DNA from: Streptantibioticus parmotrematis
GTDB taxonomy: Bacteria > Actinomycetota > Actinomycetes > Streptomycetales > Streptomycetaceae
NCBI RefSeq assembly: GCF_019890615.1
Contig: NZ_JAINVZ010000033.1
Span: 1 to 55,350, forward strand
Length of the DNA stretch: 55,350 bases
Reading direction: 5' to 3'
Shown one piece after another: positions 52,491-55,350 of this stretch (the first letter of the stretch is position 1; every line of letters begins with the position of its first letter). The position numbers were made by a program, and so were the translations under genes. The notes below the pieces were generated by a model. That model ran no database searches. It saw only the letters and a list, made by a program, of their open reading frames with translations, and was not told the DNA's origin.

Positions 52491-54014
52491 ATGTACGAAG
52501 ACACCGAGCGATGTGTGCGGGCCGTGCAGTCCAAGGACGCCCGGTTCGACGGGTGGTTCTTCACCGCGGTCCTGACCACCAGGATCTACTGCCGCCCCAG
52601 CTGCCCGGTCGTGCCTCCCAAGCCGCGCAACATGAGCTTCTACCCGAGCGCCGCGGCGGCCCAGCAGGCCGGATTCCGGGCCTGCAAGCGCTGCCGCCCG
52701 GACGCGACGCCCGGCTCCCCCGAGTGGAACGAGCGCGCCGACCTGGTCGCCCGGGCGATGCGGCTGATCAAGGACGGTGTCATCGACCGGGACGGCGTGC
52801 CGGGCCTGGCCGCCCGCCTCGGCTACAGCACCCGGCAGGTCGAGCGCCAGCTGCGCGCCGAGCTGGGCGCCGGACCGCTCGCCCTGGCCAGGGCCCAGCG
52901 GGCGCAGGCCGCGCGGCTGCTGATCGAGACCAGCACGCTGTCGATGGCCGAGGTGGCCTTCGCCGCCGGGTTCTCCTCGATCCGCTCGTTCAACGACACC
53001 GTGCTCATGGTCTTCGGGCTGCCCCCGACCGAGCTGCGCCGCCGCAGCCAGCCCCAGGCAGCCGCCGGAAGCCTGGCGCTGCGCCTCCCGTACCGCCAGC
53101 CGCTGTGCCCGGACAACCTCTTCGGCCACCTGGTCGCCACCTCGGTGCCCGGCGTCGAGGAGTGGCGTTCCGGCGCCTTCCGGCGCACCCTGCGACTGCC
53201 GCACGGCCACGGCATCGTGGAGCTGCGGCCCACCCCGGCCGCGTACATCGACTGCCGGATGACCGTCTCCGACCTGCGCGACCTGACCACGGCCATCAAC
53301 CGCTGCCGCTGGATGCTGGACCTGGACGCCGACCCGGACGCGGTGGACGAGCAGCTGGGCGCCGACCCGGTGCTGGAACCGCTGGTCCGCAAGAACCCGG
53401 GCCGCCGCGTCCCGCACACCGTGGACGGTGCCGAGTTCGCCGTGCGCGCCATGCTCGGCCAGCAGGTCTCCACCGCCGCCGCCCGCACCCATGCCGCCCG
53501 CCTGGTCACCGCGCACGGCACGCCCGTCAGCGACCCCGGCGGCGGTCTGACGCACCTGTTCCCCGAGCCCGCCGACCTGGCCGAGCTGGATCCGGCGACC
53601 GTCGCGTTCCCCAAGAAGCGGCAGGCCGCGCTGAACGGCCTGATCGGCGCGCTGGCCCGCGGCGACCTCGACCTGAGCCCGGGATCCGACTGGCAGAAGA
53701 CCCGCGCCGACCTGGCCGCGCTGCCCGGGATCGGCCCGTGGACGGTGGAGACCATCGCGATGCGCGCGCTGGCCGACCCCGACGCGTTCACCGCCACGGA
53801 CCTCGGCGTCAAGCTCGCCGCCGGCGCGCTGGGCCTGCCCACCACGCCCATGGCGCTGACCCGGCACAGCGCCTCCTGGCGCCCGTGGCGCGCGTACGCC
53901 GTGCAGCACCTGTGGGCCACCGGCGACCACCCCATCAACCACATGCCGACCGCCGACGTCGTCGCCGCGCCGCCCGCCCCCGCCCGGGCCGCCGCGGTCG
54001 CCACCGCGACCTGA
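52491..54014 (+). CDS. Ada-AlkA fusion: methylation sensor/activator with DNA-3-methyladenine glycosylase
   Basis: A 507-aa protein. Ada zinc domain: Cys34, Cys38, Cys65, Cys68, with spacing 4-27-3 exactly as in E. coli Ada; Cys34 is the expected methylphosphotriester acceptor. AraC-type HTH at about 95-195 (GVPGLAARLGYSTRQVERQLRAELGAGPLALARAQR, then MAEVAFAAGFSSIRSFNDTV). AlkA domain from about 205, with HhH LAALPGIGPWTVETIAMRAL and catalytic Asp437 in TATDLGVKLA. It senses alkylated DNA, activates repair genes and excises alkylpurines. The ogt gene starts 50 bases downstream. Confidence 0.95.
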   Translation: MYEDTERCVRAVQSKDARFDGWFFTAVLTTRIYCRPSCPVVPPKPRNMSFYPSAAAAQQAGFRACKRCRPDATPGSPEWNERADLVARAMRLIKDGVIDRDGVPGLAARLGYSTRQVERQLRAELGAGPLALARAQRAQAARLLIETSTLSMAEVAFAAGFSSIRSFNDTVLMVFGLPPTELRRRSQPQAAAGSLALRLPYRQPLCPDNLFGHLVATSVPGVEEWRSGAFRRTLRLPHGHGIVELRPTPAAYIDCRMTVSDLRDLTTAINRCRWMLDLDADPDAVDEQLGADPVLEPLVRKNPGRRVPHTVDGAEFAVRAMLGQQVSTAAARTHAARLVTAHGTPVSDPGGGLTHLFPEPADLAELDPATVAFPKKRQAALNGLIGALARGDLDLSPGSDWQKTRADLAALPGIGPWTVETIAMRALADPDAFTATDLGVKLAAGALGLPTTPMALTRHSASWRPWRAYAVQHLWATGDHPINHMPTADVVAAPPAPARAAAVATAT

Positions 54015-54064
54015 GGCGCACCGGCGGACACACCCTCGCGAACACGGCAGGCAAGGAGAACCCC

Positions 54065-54607
54065 ATGAGCGCCGCTGGCGCCGGTGAGCGCGTGCACACC
54101 GTCATCGACAGTCCCTACGACCCCCTCACCCTCGTGGCGCAGGGCGAGCACCTGGTCGGCCTGTACATGGTCGACCAGCGGCACCGCCCCGAGCAGTCGA
54201 CCTTCGGCCCGCGCGCCGACGCCGACGACCACCCGGTCTTCGCCGTCACCCGCGACCAGCTCCAGGAGTACTTCGCGGGCCACCGCGACACCTTCGACCT
54301 GCCGCTGATGCTGCGCGGCACCGCGTTCCAGCAACGCGTGTGGGCGGCGCTGCGCGAGATCCCGTACGGCGAGACCTGGACGTACGGCGAACTCGCCCAC
54401 CACATCGGCCAGCCGTCGGCGTCCCGTGCGGTGGGTCTGGCGAACGGCAAGAACCCGGTGGGCGTCATCGTCCCCTGCCACCGCGTCGTCGGCTCCGACG
54501 GCAGCCTGACCGGCTACGGCGGCGGCCTGGAGCGCAAGCGCGCGCTGCTGGAACACGAACGCGCCCTCGCGCCGTCGGGGGCGGAGCAGCAGACGCTGGT
54601 CTTCTGA
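54065..54607 (+). CDS. ogt: Methylated-DNA-[protein]-cysteine S-methyltransferase
   Basis: A 180-aa suicide repair protein for O6-methylguanine. The acceptor is Cys138 in VIVPCHRV, the helix-turn-helix segment is GTAFQQRVWAALREIPYGETWTYGELA, and RAVGLANGKNP and GGLERKRALLEHE are also present. AAGGAG lies upstream of the ATG. It follows the Ada-AlkA gene by 50 bases, so both are probably one adaptive-response operon. Confidence 0.96.
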   Translation: MSAAGAGERVHTVIDSPYDPLTLVAQGEHLVGLYMVDQRHRPEQSTFGPRADADDHPVFAVTRDQLQEYFAGHRDTFDLPLMLRGTAFQQRVWAALREIPYGETWTYGELAHHIGQPSASRAVGLANGKNPVGVIVPCHRVVGSDGSLTGYGGGLERKRALLEHERALAPSGAEQQTLVF

Positions 54608-54704
54608 ATCTTCTGGCCGACGGCTCTCTGACCGATGGTCTCCTGACCGATGGTCTTCCGAGGGCCGGGCTCCCCGGGCGCGTGCGTGCGCCCTTCCCGA
54701 AGCG

Positions 54705-54752
54705 GCCGGGGCCGCGGTGCGTTGACGTCTCCCGTCACACCGCGGCCCCGGC
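54705..54752. terminator. Terminator between ogt and serA
   Basis: Perfect 15-bp arms (54705-54719, 54738-54752; GCCGGGGCCGCGGTG) with an 18-base loop, between convergent genes. Upstream, 54626-54660 also holds two copies of a 15-base direct repeat of unknown meaning. Confidence 0.8.
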
Positions 54753-54795
54753 TCTGTCTCCGCCCATGCCTCTCAGCCCGAGGTGACGCCCGCTC

Positions 54796-55350
54796 TCAGG
54801 CCAGGCTGACGAAACGGGCCGAGGTGGCACCGATCTCCCCGGCGATCTCCGCGATCAGGTGCGGGGCGACCTCACTGTCGATGGTCAGCGCCACCAGCGC
54901 CTCGCCGCCCTCGGTGGCCCTGGCCACCTGCATGCCCGCGATGTTGACGCCCGCCTCGCCCAGGACCCGGCCGACGGTGCCGATGACACCGGGCATGTCC
55001 TCGTAGCGCAGGAACGCCATGTGATCGGTGATGTCGAGGTCCACGTCGTAGTCACCGATGGCGACGATCTTCGGGCGGTTGCGGTTGCCGGCCAGCGTCC
55101 CGGAGACGGAGACCTCCTCACCGGACGCCAGTGTGCCGCGTACGGTCACCAGGTTGCGATGGTCGGGGGACTCGCTGCTCGTCATGAAGCGCACCTCGAC
55201 GTCCCGGGCACGGGCGAACAGGGGTGCGTTGACGTAGGAGACGGTCTCGGCGACGACGTCCTCGAACACGCCCTTGAGCGTGGACAGTTCGAGCACCTTC
55301 ACATCATGCTGCGTGATCTCACCACGCACCTCGACATCCAGACGCACCGC
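54796..55350 (-). CDS. serA: D-3-phosphoglycerate dehydrogenase, C-terminal part (runs off the window)
   Basis: About 184 C-terminal residues of SerA, the first enzyme of serine synthesis; the NAD and catalytic domains lie beyond 55350. The allosteric substrate-binding domain (LDVEVRGEI, TLKGVFEDVVAETVSYVNAPLFARARDVEV) is followed by the ACT domain (HMAFLRYEDMPGVIGTVGRVLGEAGVNIAGMQVAR), which binds serine as feedback inhibitor. This long-form architecture is typical of actinobacteria. Confidence 0.95.
   Translation of the reverse strand, partial: AVRLDVEVRGEITQHDVKVLELSTLKGVFEDVVAETVSYVNAPLFARARDVEVRFMTSSESPDHRNLVTVRGTLASGEEVSVSGTLAGNRNRPKIVAIGDYDVDLDITDHMAFLRYEDMPGVIGTVGRVLGEAGVNIAGMQVARATEGGEALVALTIDSEVAPHLIAEIAGEIGATSARFVSLA

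Overview
The window is very GC-rich actinomycete DNA. Gene content and order point to a Streptomyces chromosome. The strongest signs are a ten-gene gas-vesicle cluster in the order O-A-F-G-Y-Z-J-L-S-K, the block rsfS / LCP-LytR_C / nadD / proA / proB / obgE / rpmA / rplU / rne / DUF2344, GTG starts, and actinobacterial regulators (GBL-receptor-like TetR, HTH-DUF5753).

Left accessory part (1-20.7 kb). It opens with a 3' fragment of tsaD whose 5' part is missing. Next is a four-gene minus-strand operon (quinol-monooxygenase-like ABM protein, ICL/PEP-mutase-like lyase, DUF7002-like protein, amidase). A divergent TetR gene, coupled to an alkA-type glycosylase, faces it across two near-identical 28-bp inverted repeats. 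The complete gas-vesicle cluster follows (5.9-11.3 kb). A zinc-limitation locus comes next: cysteine-free L32 and a CobW GTPase face cysteine-free L31 across a Zur-box-like site. After it lie an unknown protein, a small secreted protein, an FAD monooxygenase with a hexanucleotide repeat at its start, a VC0807-like membrane protein, TetR, MOSC, AraC and a 14-TM exporter.

Core part (21.0-41.8 kb). Two tRNA-Ala(GGC) genes flank a GT87 mannosyltransferase gene. Between the first tRNA's terminator and the exporter lie six degenerate 10-bp direct repeats, a candidate island boundary. Housekeeping genes follow for ribosome silencing, NAD synthesis, proline synthesis, the Obg GTPase, L27, L21 and RNase E/G, with an M48 protease, two related membrane proteins and a GBL-receptor-like TetR between them. 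Two genes here have CTG as the best-supported start codon.

Right part (42.0-55.35 kb). The radical-SAM partner normally found beside DUF2344 is absent. In its place is an accessory group: asnB, two MFS exporters, HTH-DUF5753 and GlxA-type regulators, a thioesterase, and a P450 with a divergent LysR. It looks like a small tailoring/export cluster without a scaffold-building enzyme. An alkylation-repair pair (Ada-AlkA fusion and Ogt) follows, and the window ends inside serA.

No insertion sequence, CRISPR array or rRNA was seen. All family calls come from reading motifs and remembered families; no searches were run.
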